Shown one piece after another: positions 44,552-55,271 of a stretch of DNA of 64,000 nt. Under the pieces are notes generated by a model, which was not told where the DNA came from, searched no databases, and saw only the letters and a list, made by a program, of their open reading frames with translations. The DNA lies in assembly GCA_020310875.1 (NCBI GenBank), contig CM035412.1, positions 130,256,196 to 130,320,195 of the forward strand, in the 5' to 3' direction. Within the stretch, counting starts at the first letter, position 1. Every line of letters starts with the position of its first letter. The stretch comes from Ceratopteris richardii. Its lineage: Eukaryota; Streptophyta; Polypodiopsida; Polypodiales; Pteridaceae. The position numbers and the translations under genes were made by a program.

Positions 44552-46439
44552 ATATCTGAACCTTTGATTTACCTTTCTTCTTATTCAAAACTTCTTCATC
44601 ACCTACATGATTATTGATTGTACCTGCATACCAAGTACCTTGCTCATCAAATGTAACATCCTTTGATACAAGGAATTGCTTTGTGGATGGATGCCACAAC
44701 CTATAACCCATCTGCTTATCATCATATCCAATGAACACATACTTTTCAGCTTTAGGTTCCAATTTATGCCTCAACTGAGATGGCACATATGCATAAGCCA
44801 AACATCCAAATACTTTGCAATGATCTAAGGTAGGTCTCTTACCCCACTATGCCTCATATGGTGTCATACCCTGCAAAGCTTTACATGGTAACCTATTGAC
44901 CAAATATGGAGCTGTATTTACAGCCTCAGCCCACAAATAATTTGGGCAAAGTTTCTCCTTCATCATTGATCTTGCAAACTCAACAAGAGTTCTATTCCTC
45001 CTTTTTGCTACACCATTTTGTTGAGGAGAGTACCTGCAAGTAACTTCCCTTTTTATATCTGCATTCCATAAGTAATCACTGAACTCATTAGAGAAATACT
45101 CTCCCCCTCCATCTGACCTTAGTCTCTTCAACTTTTGACATGTGATTCTTTCTGCATACATATGATAATGTTTAAATGTATTGAATACCTTTGATTTATC
45201 TTTGATCACATATATAGTGATCCACCTAGTAGCATCATCAACATAAATCACATAATATCTTGAACCATTTATACGAAAATCCTTTGATGGTCCCCACACA
45301 TCTGTGTGTACCAATTCAAGCTTCTCTAAATACATGAAACCATGCTTAGAATATGATTGCTTATGAACCTTACCTAATTGACATGCCTCACATATGTATG
45401 TCATATGTTGACCTGCAACATTACGGAATCCAAGCACTGAACCATTGTTAACCATATCCTTAATACCTCTTTCATTGAAATGTCCAAGCCTTTTGTGCCA
45501 AAGATCTAACTCAGAGATCTTATGTCCTCCATAAGTAAACAAGGCATGACCAACATTACCTTGAATCTTCAGTGTGAAAAGTCTTCCTTCTTTCTTCCCT
45601 GAAACAATTTGTTTATATGCATTGCTAAGGTCCTCCACAAAAACTCCATCATTAGTGAACCTTACTTCATAACCTTTTTCAACAATTTGTCCTACACTTA
45701 TCAGATTCTTTGGAATTGTAGGAACATACAAGACCTTACTCAGAAGAGTACTTCCATCCTTGGCCTTCACTGATCCAATTGACTTCACATTGTGCTTTTT
45801 ATTGTCACCTGTTTGAACTACATGATTAGTTACCTTATTCTCCAAATCAGTCATCAAAGCTATGTTACCACTCAGGTGATTGCTACACCTTGAGTCAATG
45901 TAGAAATCTCTTTGGTCTTCACTTTGTCTTTCACAGGTTGCATTCATGATTAAGGTTGAATCTTCTTTCTGATCTGAAGCATAATTATAGTAGGTATTAT
46001 TGTAGGATTGACTTTGGAATCCTCTATCTGTATTTCTTCCAAAATAACCTCTACCTCTAAAATTACCTCTTTGGTTTCTGCCACCTCTTCCTCTTGAATT
46101 AAAGTTCTGACTATATCCTCCATTATTCTGATTATTATGCCAACAATCATGTGCTAAATGATTTTTCTTACCACAAACCCAGCAAGCTTTGGCTCCATCT
46201 TCATTGCTTCTACCTCTTCCTCTATCTTTGCCACCTCCTATTCCTCTTAGGAAGTTGGCTTGGCTAGTTGTACCTTCTTCTTCATTTGCTTGTTGCTTGC
46301 CTTTGCTATTCTTCTTCTTATCCTTTGAATATATTGCTTGACCTGCACTCTTATCACCATCACCTTTGACATCCTGCCCAAAAGTTAGCATGTGTCCTAG
46401 CAACTGATTTAAATCAGGGGTGAGATGATCTAGTGACAA
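44433..46439 (-). pseudogene. Co-D nucleocapsid, protease and integrase
   Basis: Knuckle CWVCGKKNHLAHDC (C-x2-C-x4-H-x4-C), glycine/arginine-rich region (RGRGGRNQRGNFRGRG), protease FYIDSRCSNHLSG, where the usual D-S-G is D-S-R, GAG-pre-integrase LWHKRLGHFNERGI with C-x2-C CEACQLG, and integrase core HTDVWGPS, LRSDGGGEYFS and NGVAKRRNRTL. The third residue of the catalytic triad, normally Glu in VAERKN, is Lys. A TAG at 44844 (TGG expected after PYEA) splits the tail, which continues to 44433 with AYAYVPSQLRHKLEPKAEKYVFIGYDD-type sequence. Both enzymes are probably inactive. Confidence 0.88.
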
Positions 46440-46463
46440 TTCAGTAGAAAAAATGAATGTCTT

Positions 46464-46937
46464 CTAGTTCTCATCTCCTATCAAACCTGTGAGGACTTGC
46501 CTTACCAATTTATCCTCCTCAATATCTTCATCAACTGCTCCTAATGCATCTGCAATGTCCTTCATTCTTGTTACATAATCAGAAATGGATTGAGAGGCCT
46601 TCTTCTTGAATGTGGTAAACTTTGCCCACAAAGATGCCTTCCTCGACTTTGTAGTGTTTTGGAAATGCTCCTCCAAAGCATTCCATATATCACTTGCACT
46701 TTCAAGACCTCTAATATGAGGTAGCAAGTAGTCATTGACTCCCATGTAAATAATGCTCCTTGCTTGAGCATCTCTCTTCATCCAAGTCTTCAATTCTGAA
46801 AGTTCATCCCTAGTTGGAACACTAGGATCTCTAAATTGTGGTTTTTCTTCTTCACCTATGACATAACCTATCAGGTCTTTGCTCATAAGATGAGCATCCA
46901 TCCTCATTGACCAAGCTGGATAGTTTTCTCTATCCAA
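46464..46937 (-). pseudogene. Co-D gag head
   Basis: 157 residues from ATG: MDRENYPAWSMRMDAHLMS, YVIGEEEKPQF, ARSIIYMGVNDYLLPHIRGL, SDIWNALEEHFQNTTKSRKASL, SQSISDYVTRMKDIADALG and DKLVRQVLTGL. This is the capsid domain of plant copia elements. One TAG at about 46461 separates it from the nucleocapsid frame. An about 240-bp leader lies between it and the primer site; I see nothing else there. Confidence 0.9.
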
Positions 46938-47165
46938 TTTCTCTATCTAAAGAGAATCTCCCATCCTTTCTTCACCTGTGTATTAAATTCTTCAAGCTTT
47001 ATGAGGAATAAGTGTACCTTTACTTCGAATGTAATTCCTTTTGATCTTCTTGATAGCTTCAGGCCTCAGCTTTCACTTCAAACTTTCACCTTTTGAACCT
47101 TCAAAGGTTGATTTTTGTACATCTGAAGCAGTCGGGGTCTTGCTTTCTTCAATTTTAATGATTCC

Positions 47166-47179
47166 TGCTCTTATACCAC
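47166..47179 (-). promoter_or_regulatory. Co-D primer binding site
   Basis: GTGGTATAAGAGCA on the minus strand directly inside the 5' LTR: initiator tRNA-Met type with one mismatch. Confidence 0.8.
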
Positions 47180-47363
47180 TGATCCAGAGTGTTAATCTCC
47201 AAAAGAAAAGCTATCCTTGACATTAGAACACCTCTATATCAAGAATAACTCTAAACTTCAACCAATTTGGAGGATTAATGCCAAACTATCAAGATTTATA
47301 CTAATTGTGAAGAAAGTCATTTATTCAAAAAAGTCTGATGCACATAACTCACTCATTGACTGA

Positions 47364-47368
47364 TCAAA
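47364..47368. repeat. TRIM1 target-site duplication
   Basis: TCAAA here and at 48132-48136. The uninterrupted Co-D 3' LTR has a single copy at the same place. Confidence 0.9.
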
Positions 47369-47514
47369 TGTGGGATTTGAGCTCATGACCTACCAGCTAG
47401 GTATATGATGGGCTAACCACTTGCCCCAAAAGCCATGGTTGAGGAATACTTCCTAATCCTCCCTCTTAGGGTGTGGTTCAACCATCGCCTACCGGCTATA
47501 TCTTGAGTCTAACA
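47369..47514 (-). repeat. TRIM1 3' LTR (146 bp)
   Basis: Left copy; on the + strand starts TGTGGGATTTGAGC and ends GAGTCTAACA. Confidence 0.93.
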
Positions 47515-47617
47515 CTCTCTTCCCCTTCTAGAGATCATTGTCCTCAACGATCAATCCTTGCTCTCCCCTTGGATTGATGTCCTCACCCTCGCACAACCTC
47601 TTGAACCATCTTGTCCT

Positions 47618-47785
47618 CAACCTTGGTCTCTTGAGCCTTTCCTTTTTGCTTCTTGGCCACTTTGCCTACAGACTTGCCTTGCTCTCAACCTTGGTGCCTT
47701 GAGCCTTGCCTTTTCGCGTCTTGGCCACTTGCCTACGGACTTGCCTTGCTCGCAACCTTGGTATCTTGAACCTTGTTCTCACCCA
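47618..47785 (-). repeat. TRIM1 internal tandem repeat, about 68 bp period
   Basis: About two and a half units, starting near 47619, 47687 and 47755, each opening AACCTTGGT on the + strand and running through CTTGGCCACTT.GCCTAC.G and ACTTGCCTTGCTC. This is the only structure in the interior. Confidence 0.8.
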
Positions 47786-47985
47786 TGCTAGGTATCTTGG
47801 ATCCCCAATCTAGTGTGTCCATTGGAATGCTGATTCTGAGAGCTTTCCAATAGTATATTACACGTCGAAATCCGACCTACGAATTGGGAGATACACTCAA
47901 ATCTTTGTTAAGCTTACCTTTGAAATCGATGTGCGCGCCTTCCATCCACCTTGCCCAAGTCTACTTCCTTAGCTTTGATACCAAT

Positions 47986-48131
47986 TGTGGGATTTGAGCT
48001 CATGACCTACCAGCTAGGTGTATGATGGGCTAACCACTTGCCCCAAAAGCCATGGTTGAGGATTACTTCCTAATCCTCCCTCTTAGGGTGTGGTTCAACC
48101 ATCTCCTGCTGGTTATATCTTGACTCTAACA
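47986..48131 (-). repeat. TRIM1 5' LTR (146 bp)
   Basis: Right copy; the primer site (47973-47984) abuts it on the left. Confidence 0.93.
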
Positions 48132-48985
48132 TCAAATGTGTAAAGTTTTTTATAAAACTTTGTAAAAGGTGTCGGCTAAAGATTGTGCACCTTCTCCAAG
48201 TTAAATCATCTCAAAAGATTCAGTAGATCTTGAGAAATGATTCAAACAGTTCACCTATGTCTGAAATTGTTCTTCTGTAGAGTCGACTTTGACACCTGCA
48301 ACTTCTAACACATAGTTCTCCCAAACTAGAACCCATTTAAGCAAATGCTTTTAGCCATAGATGGCTTACCTTCCAACTTAGATTTTGACTCCTTATTTTT
48401 ACAAAACTTTACACTGTGCACTAAGAACTGATCAATTCTTTGACCATCAAGATTGCACCTGTTTTAGAAGACACTCAACACTTCTTCACATACAAATGTT
48501 CCTACACATAATTCTCTCAGCTTATTTACAATTAGGCTCTCAAACTTTAACCATAGAAGAATTAACTATGGAATTAGACATCTACAAATAGATTCTTGAA
48601 ATGATCAAGCACAAAAGGAGAACACAGCAAAATATCGGGTGCAACTTTTTCTTCTATTCAGAAAATTTTACATCTCAATGATGAGAGAGATCTCCTTCAC
48701 TTCTCAGGTGTCTAATCACTCTTCCAACATCTAATTCTTCTTATCTCATGCTCTTTAATACTTGCCCCGACTTTTTACTTGTATATATAGGCACATATGT
48801 ACAAGCTCATGACCATACAAAAGGTATAAGTGAGCTAACTACAAATTAATGTACATATGTATACAAGTCTTCATTTTTTGAACATACTCTACCTTCAATC
48901 TTCAATTGTTGATCTTTTCTTCATCCTTTGATTTCAAGTCTTTATCCAAAACATCAATTGGTGGTTGACTTGCACCAACATAGCA

Positions 48986-50141
48986 CCCATCCAATTTTGT
49001 GAACTTTGTGCTTCATCAAACGAAACAGGCTTAGTCTCATCACAGAGACTTGAGGCAGCCATAGCATAGCAATTTGATGCAAAAGAGGCACTATGTAACA
49101 TTAAATGTAGCAAAGTCTGCACCAACCATTTTGGCATACTTTTTGCCTACTCAATATCAGCTCTCTCATCAACAAGTGCATCATGTAAATCTGCATCAGA
49201 AATGGAATGATCTGCATCATCATATGAAACCTGCAAAGGCTGAGAAGTTGCCTCATTAGGACCAATACTAGACTGTCCACCTATAAAAAGAGGCAGCAAA
49301 GTATCATACATGTCTTTGGAACTAATAGATGTCTTCTTAGTACATGAAAGCAATGGCAGAATAGCATCTTCCATAAAAACAACATTACGGCTAACCAGAA
49401 TGCGTTTGGTTTATGGATGATACAGACGATACCTTTGCTTTCAGAATTGTACCCAACAAAAATACATTTTATTGCTTTAACATCCAATTTTCTGCAATGT
49501 TGTTCAGGCACTAATGCATATGCCAGACAACCAAAAACATGCAGGTGAGCAACAGATGGCTTGCGATCATGCAAGCCTCATATGGAGTGATAAACTGGAG
49601 CGCTTTAGTGGGACGCCTGTTAAGTACATATATTGCATGCATGACAGCCTCAAGCTAGAAACTATGTGGTAAAGCTTCACTCTTGACCATACACCTTGCC
49701 ATCTCCATGAGTGACCTATTCTTTCGTTCAACAACTCCATTTTGTTGAGGTGTATACGGCACTGTACATTGGTGTTTTATCCCACATTCAATCAGAAATG
49801 CATTCAAATCAGAAGACATATATTCCCCCCTCAATCAGAATGGAGGGTGCCCATTTTACATGCTGACATATTTTTAGCCAAAACCAAAAACTATTTGAAG
49901 CACATGAACACTTCAGACTTTGCCTTCAATGGATATACCCATGCATGCTTGGAAAAAACACCAATGAAAGTCACGAAGTAAAGATAATTTCCAAAAGAAG
50001 GTGTCTGCATAGGACCATAGACATCACTATGTAGAAGCTATAATTTTTTAGTAGCCCGAACTGAACCATCTTTTGGAAAGGACGAACGCTGCATTTTGCC
50101 CAAAATACAACCTTCACAAACATGTTTTCCAAGTGCCTCAA
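48986..50141 (-). pseudogene. Co-C integrase and pre-RT linker
   Basis: Continues Co-C upstream of Co-D. Minus-strand blocks: FDEAQSSQNWMGAM, MEDAILPLLSCTKKTSISSKDMYDTLLPLF, HDRKPSVAHLHVFGCLAYALVPEQHCRKLD, IFVGYNSE, the QQNGVVERKN-type block near 49730 and FIGVFSKHAWVYPLK-type sequence near 49940, back to the GAG-pre-integrase near 50130. Many frame changes. It ends at 50141 inside ...EALGKHV, where Gy2 inserted. Confidence 0.85.
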
Positions 50142-50776
50142 TGTAGCTCAGTGATGAGTAGCACCTCCTTTAATGTCAATCCGGGAAGACGTGAGGATGG
50201 TATGAAGACCTCGAGCAAGTGGAGGCACAAGTGCGTGAGTGAGAAGCACACAAACATGCACACACATACACACACATGCGCACACACGACAAGACAAAGA
50301 GTGAGAAGCAATGGAGTTCTTAGATTACTTTTCAAAAAGCTCTTACAAGTTCATTTCAATTACAATCTAACCTCAAAAATGAGCTCTCTAGCTCTATTTA
50401 TAGTTTTTGACTAGGTTTTGGCCCTGTCCAGACCTGGTGTCCGGCATAGTTAAAAATTAGGTTCCAGGGCCAATTTGAGGGCTTAAACGGAGTCTAAAAA
50501 ATACGAAAATTGATATGTAGGTACTTCTAAGGCTCCTCAAGCTCAAGGACTCCTTGGCTTGCACAAAATGGAGCTACAAAAATATGAAATGGTATTTACA
50601 ATGATTGTTAGTGATAAGAATCACTGTTATAAAGATGTTGATTTGGAAAAATTTGAAGGGCCTATCTGCCAGATTTGCGTCGAATGCTTTGTCTACTCAA
50701 TCCTTCACCTCGCTCTGACTCTCTCCACTGGCTTCCTTGTCTAGTCAGTCCTTGGGTGCCCATACTGCTCTCAACA
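50142..50776 (-). repeat. Gy2 3' LTR (635 bp)
   Basis: On the minus strand it starts TGTTGAGAGCAG after a run of G and ends TGAGCTACA. The internal body matches the Gy1 LTR, including the alternating CA/TG tract (about 50255-50285). The last 50 bp before the minus-strand end are shortened relative to Gy1. Confidence 0.85.
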
Positions 50777-53700
50777 CCCCCCCCCCTCTCTCGCGTCTGT
50801 TGTCCCTGACAAACCCTTGTTGCTGGGAGTGTTGGATGTAATATTCCACAACCTGAGTGGCAAGCTGATGTTCTTGTATGCGTAGTCCTCTGGCCAAGTC
50901 TATCATCATACAATCCCAATCGGTTGGTCTTGGAATGTCCGGATGTGGCAGACGTAACTGATCTGCATGGATCGCTTGTTCTACTACGAATAGATGTAGC
51001 AAATGTGTGGGTCTGGGAATGAAAATTTCTGAATGATATTCCCAGAATCCCGTAGAGAACATTTCCTCAAATGTCTGCTTGAAGCATGTGGATAAGTACT
51101 TTATTCGTGCATGCCAGGCAAAGATTATAGTAACCGAGGGAGTTTGGCTCATGTCGTAGACTAAATCCTTGTTACCTTGAGAGAATCCAGGGGCAGAGAT
51201 GTATGGAGCTTGTACATTCCGAAAGGTTTTGAAGACAATGGTCATGAGCTCGAATATCTTCATACACATTTTCGCTGCTATGTCGGGTACATTATTTAGA
51301 CGTGTAGACCAGTGCCGAATTGTTGATATCATGTAGGCTACGGTTGGGGTCCCTTGAGGTGGAGCAAAATATGGATAGTTAACCCAAGCCGAGCATTCTT
51401 TATTGTTGCGTACCTTGATCGCAAATGCTTGCCAAGATCTGCGACGTACCATTGGGCAATAGCATGGATTATACTTGATATACAGTGGCATGGTTGCCCA
51501 GGTGCTCATCATCTCAAGGTAATCGGTTAGTAGACGTGCACGCCAATTAGGCTGGAAAATCGAGCCCGCACGCGCATCTGTCGGTAAGTCCTCTGGCTCA
51601 AATTGAGTGGCAAATGTGGGCTCCTTCCCTGTATGTCTTTTAACTTCTGCATTATAATCATGTAGCAAGACAAAATAAGGCATGTATTGCGACTCTGATG
51701 TTGTGATGAACCGTTGGTGGGATAGGTTCTGAAAGTAAGAAGACCGAAGGACAGTTTCTTCCAGATTTGTGAGAGATTGCATTTGCACAGCAATGCGATC
51801 ATCATGTGTCTTACCCACTTTCTCGACCCTTTTGACCCAATCTGGAACTTGAATTTCTAAAGTGTCCTGTCCTTCCTCTGTAGTCCGACCACCGGGTGTT
51901 GGCATTGGCTCGTACGGCTCTTCATAGCTGTCATCTACGGGGATTTCCACTACTGTTTCAGGTTTTGGTTCTTCAGTGGGCGAGGGTGGCCTTTCATATG
52001 GTAAGAGGCGTGCTTGGAGTTCTGCCACCTGTTTCCGGAGGGTCTCTACTTCTTCTGTAGAGTGTTGCAAGATTACCGGCTCCTGTTGAGCTGTGGGGGC
52101 ACTGGCTATCTGTTTCTTTAGGTCTGCACATTCAGTCTCTAACTTTTCATATGACTCCAAGAAATTTGCATGCTCCTCAAGTAAGATGCAAATGTCTTCC
52201 GATGGGACTGCTCTATACTTGGTAGGGCTAATGGTTGCTCCTGCAGTTCCTTCCATAGCCGCTTCAAAGTTGTCTTGGTTTTGTTGTTGAAGTCTCTTGT
52301 TCTCTTCTAGTGCTGCTGCCATATGCTTCCTTAATAGCCCAAGGTTGCGTCTGAGTGTAGCATTAGATATCATTTGCGCTTGGAGCACTGTTTCTAGTTC
52401 CTTGACTGCTTGATCATCTACTGTTGATGTCTTTGATTCCAATTCGGAGTGAGCCTGCTGTAAGGTGGTATGCTCGGTTAGGAGCGTTTGGTAATCACCT
52501 TCAAGAGTGGTGACTCTAGCTTGCAGACGTTGAGATTCTGCCTGGAGGGCAGCAGTGCGTTCTTCCAATTGATGGTATTCTTGTTGTAGTTGATGTGCAC
52601 ACTGAAGTAATGTATTGAACGTGCTATTTACATTATGAGATGCAAGGGGAAAAATTTGGAATGCAGGGGAGGTGGGATTGGGGAGGGAGGTAGTGAATGC
52701 TGTGTGTGCCAATGATGTGGTGAGTGGTGAGGTGGGGGATAAGGGAGGGGGAGATGGTGGAATCGTGGGGAGAGGTGCTGTGGTGGGTGAAATGTCCATT
52801 GGGTTAGACAGAGTGGTGTGTACAGGGGCTACCATGTAGGTGGGTATGGTAGGTGAAGTGAGTGTGGTGTTCGTGTAAATTGATGTCGTTGCGAACAGCG
52901 GGGAAATGTGCCTCTGAAACATTGGAGAGCCGATGAACTGCTCCACAAGGGACGGGTATTGGGGTGGTGAGGTCAGGTTGAAAGAGGTGTAGGGGCCAGA
53001 TGGGAAGTGAGGGTCATGGAATGGAGGTACCCGTATTGGGGAATAGGCTGGGAAACACAGGGTGCCTTCGGTGGGTGCCGGGTTTCCAACCACACTTGGA
53101 ATTATGGGATGGCCAATTATGGGTTCGGAGGGTAGAAGGGTTGAAGTGTACAAGGGATTGGTGATGAAAGAGAAGAGGGTGTCTTGTCAGGTGGGTTCTC
53201 GAAATGAGAATGATGTGAATGAGGATGGTTTATAAGTGAAGGTAGAGGTGATGACTGTGGTTTCTTCCATGGTGGGAGGTGGTGGTGGGGGTGGAGAAGG
53301 TGGTGATGGGGGATGCTGGGGTGAGATGGGTGATGTCTGAACGAAGGTTTCAGCAGAGAGGTCAATGGTGGTGGTGGGGGTAGCTGTGGTTTCAATGGGT
53401 ACTTCTTGTTCTGTGACGGGTATCCTGATAGTCTTACCTGTGCGTGGTAATGTGTCAACTCTGCGTTTGTCATACCTCACGGACTGGCGGACTGCTGTGT
53501 GGACAGCCTCCGGAACTCCTAAAGATTCTGACACTAATTTGAGGGTGTCAATGAAATGTTGATCCACCCCATCATCTGATAGCATTTCTTGCATCAAAGC
53601 TTGACCTGACACAAGAGAGAGTTGATGCCTTTCTTGTACTGCTTTGATTGTGTCGTATAACCTTTCTAGTTGAGCTGTATATGCTAGTGCACCTACAAGT

Positions 53701-55061
53701 TCTGGCACTTCTTGTTGCTCATCTTGATGCTCTTGATCATAATCCTCCTCATCTTCCTCCTGTTCTTCATCTTCATCATCCTCTTCATCCACTTCAACTG
53801 TGGTGACAGGTACTTGGGAGGTTGTTGCCTGTGTTTGCACATTCTCCACTTGTTGTGCCTCTTCTGCCTCCAGCTCTACATCTTGTAATAATTGTTTGAA
53901 ATCTTCATTCGTGAGTTCTTCCAAAGGTGCACCACTAGGAAATTCAAGATCGGTTGGGATGGGAGGGAATATCAAGGTAGAACCATCGGTGCTGCGTCTT
54001 GGAAGTCGGAGTGTGAATGGTCGGACTCTTCAGGGTGGAGGAGTGACTTCTGGTGTTAGGGTGGCTCCACGTGGTTGAGCACAAGGGACTTGGACAGTAC
54101 CTCTCATCTTCTTAGAAGGGGGTCCAGTGGATGTCCTACCTCTAAACTGCTCTACACGATTCCACATTAGGGCCCATTGAATAGGGATGTCATAAGCCAA
54201 ACACCTATAAATTATTCTCGTCAGAGCACAGCACCCATATAAAACCTGTTTCCGCGGCCATCGTTTGTGAGCTAGGTGTATCTGATCAATTATCCAGTGG
54301 GGTAAGTTGATGGTGAGGCTCTGTGTCTCTGCCAGATACAAACTAAACCAAATCTTTTTGGGCGGCATGGTGAATCTATCTTGGGCAGGAAAAGCAAAGT
54401 GTTGCATGCACATGCGAAGGTGTATTGCAATATTAGGTGTCATGGACACCATGTCCTTGAGTTTGGTGAGACTTCGATTCTTCATGTAATCCGGTACTAG
54501 GGTTTCCTTCTCTGTAGGAATATGCATTCCGCGCATATCTAGAGCCTCTCTCACCAAGTTGTTTGATAGCCTGAACCTCTTGAGCTCATTCCCCTTTGTC
54601 AGAGATGGAATCACAAATGAGCTTGCACCTTTTGGGTTCTTGTTTGGAGTCAAGGTGTTGATGAGATAGTAGCAGCGCATGAAGTCAGGCTTTGGGAGCC
54701 ATGCACTGAAATATGCATCCAATCCTGCCTTCTCCCATATCAAACGTAGACCTTCTGCATTTTGTAACTTCTTGAATTCTCTTGTAAAGAAATGGTATTT
54801 GCCTTGCTTCCCATTGAAGTCCAACTCTGATTCCCACAGGTACGTTCCCTCTCCCAAGGGTCCTGCCACTTCACTAAACCAGTGGGAAGCTTTTCCGACG
54901 GGCATGGTATGGCCACTGGGAGGGTCCGCAATAGGTATGATTTTGATGGCCTACAATTCTTCTGGTCTTTCATTTGTCTCAGGCAAAATGGGTAAATTGT
55001 CTAAGTCCACCACTTGCTGGCTTGTTTCTGTTTGAGAGCTAGTTCTTGCCGCCTCAGCCAT
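50745..55061 (-). pseudogene. Gy2 ORF3 (about 1,438 codons, three stops)
   Basis: From ATG 55061 the frame runs in register to 50745, through the polypurine tract into the LTR. Stops occur at about 54948 (TAG), 54030 (TGA) and 53187 (TGA). Layout: variable leader; conserved domain about 54900-54130 (SHWFSEVAGPLGE, HFFTREFKKLQN, MRCYYLINTLTP, MCMQHFAFPAQDRFTMPPKKIWFSLYLAE, IIYRCLAYDIPIQ); strongly acidic tract near 53800 (EEDDEDEEQEEDEED); P-rich linker; coiled coil about 52620-52050 (LQAESQRLQARVTTLEGDY); conserved C-terminal domain about 51850-50830 (RRRSWQAFAIKV, WVNYPYFAPPQG, FWEYHSEIF, PTHLLHLF). No signal peptide or transmembrane segment is visible. Not recognised. Same position and size as in Gy1. 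Confidence 0.85.
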
Positions 55062-55271
55062 GTTGAAAACTTCGCAGCTGGTTCTGTGAGAATATATGAA
55101 TAAATGTTAACATTGCAATGGACACAAAAATGACACTGTGTCCCCTGTTACAACATTAACATGAGGTTCGGGAGAGGTTAGGGGGTTAGTAAGTGCTCGG
55201 TGCTTGTGTGTAGTTAGGAATTGGGTAGACCTAAGAGCTAAGCGGAATGATGTGGTGTGAGAGTGAAGTAG

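Larger units (their letters stand above)
47369..48131 (-). mobile_element. TRIM1: 763-bp terminal-repeat retrotransposon in miniature
   Basis: Two 146-bp direct repeats (47369-47514 and 47986-48131) flank 471 bp without coding potential. On the minus strand, the repeats start TGTTAGA and end ATCCCACA. A primer site TGGTATCAAAGC lies just inside the right repeat, and a polypurine tract GAAGGGGAAGAGAG lies just inside the left. These mark it as an LTR-type element on the minus strand. The repeats differ at about eight positions by eye, older than Na1. Confidence 0.93.
41782..48980 (-). mobile_element. Co-D: near-complete Ty1/copia element
   Basis: Bounded by TAGCA duplications, with LTRs of 1,030 and about 1,033 bp (without the TRIM1 insertion), primer site, polypurine tract and all pol domains in order. 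LTRs differ by a few percent by eye. About four lesions break the polyprotein. It is inserted in RT/linker sequence of Co-C on the same strand. Confidence 0.93.
47180..48980 (-). repeat. Co-D 5' LTR split by TRIM1
   Basis: Without TRIM1 (763 bp) and its 5-bp duplication, it is about 1,033 bp and aligns with 41782-42811 over its length. Confidence 0.92.
39977..50141 (-). mobile_element. Co-C: copia element, host to Co-D and Gy2
   Basis: Minus-strand member of the Co-A family. 3' LTR 39977-40207, RNase H and RT to 41781, then the Co-D insertion (41782-48980), then the pre-RT linker and integrase to 50141, where the Gy2 LTR begins. The rest (protease, gag, 5' LTR) must lie past the right edge. 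Joining 41781 to 48986 restores a continuous copia sequence minus one TAGCA. Confidence 0.9.

Noticed and set aside
47558-47791. 77-residue ORF in TRIM1
   Set aside because: Follows the 68-bp repeat in one frame by chance; TRIMs are non-coding and no domain is visible.
47369-48131. Repeated 146-bp blocks as a possible CRISPR-like or tandem array
   Set aside because: Primer site, polypurine tract and TCAAA target duplication show an LTR-type TRIM.
50745-55061. ORF3 as an envelope protein
   Set aside because: Env-like position only; no signal peptide, transmembrane span or glycoprotein-type cysteine pattern was seen.
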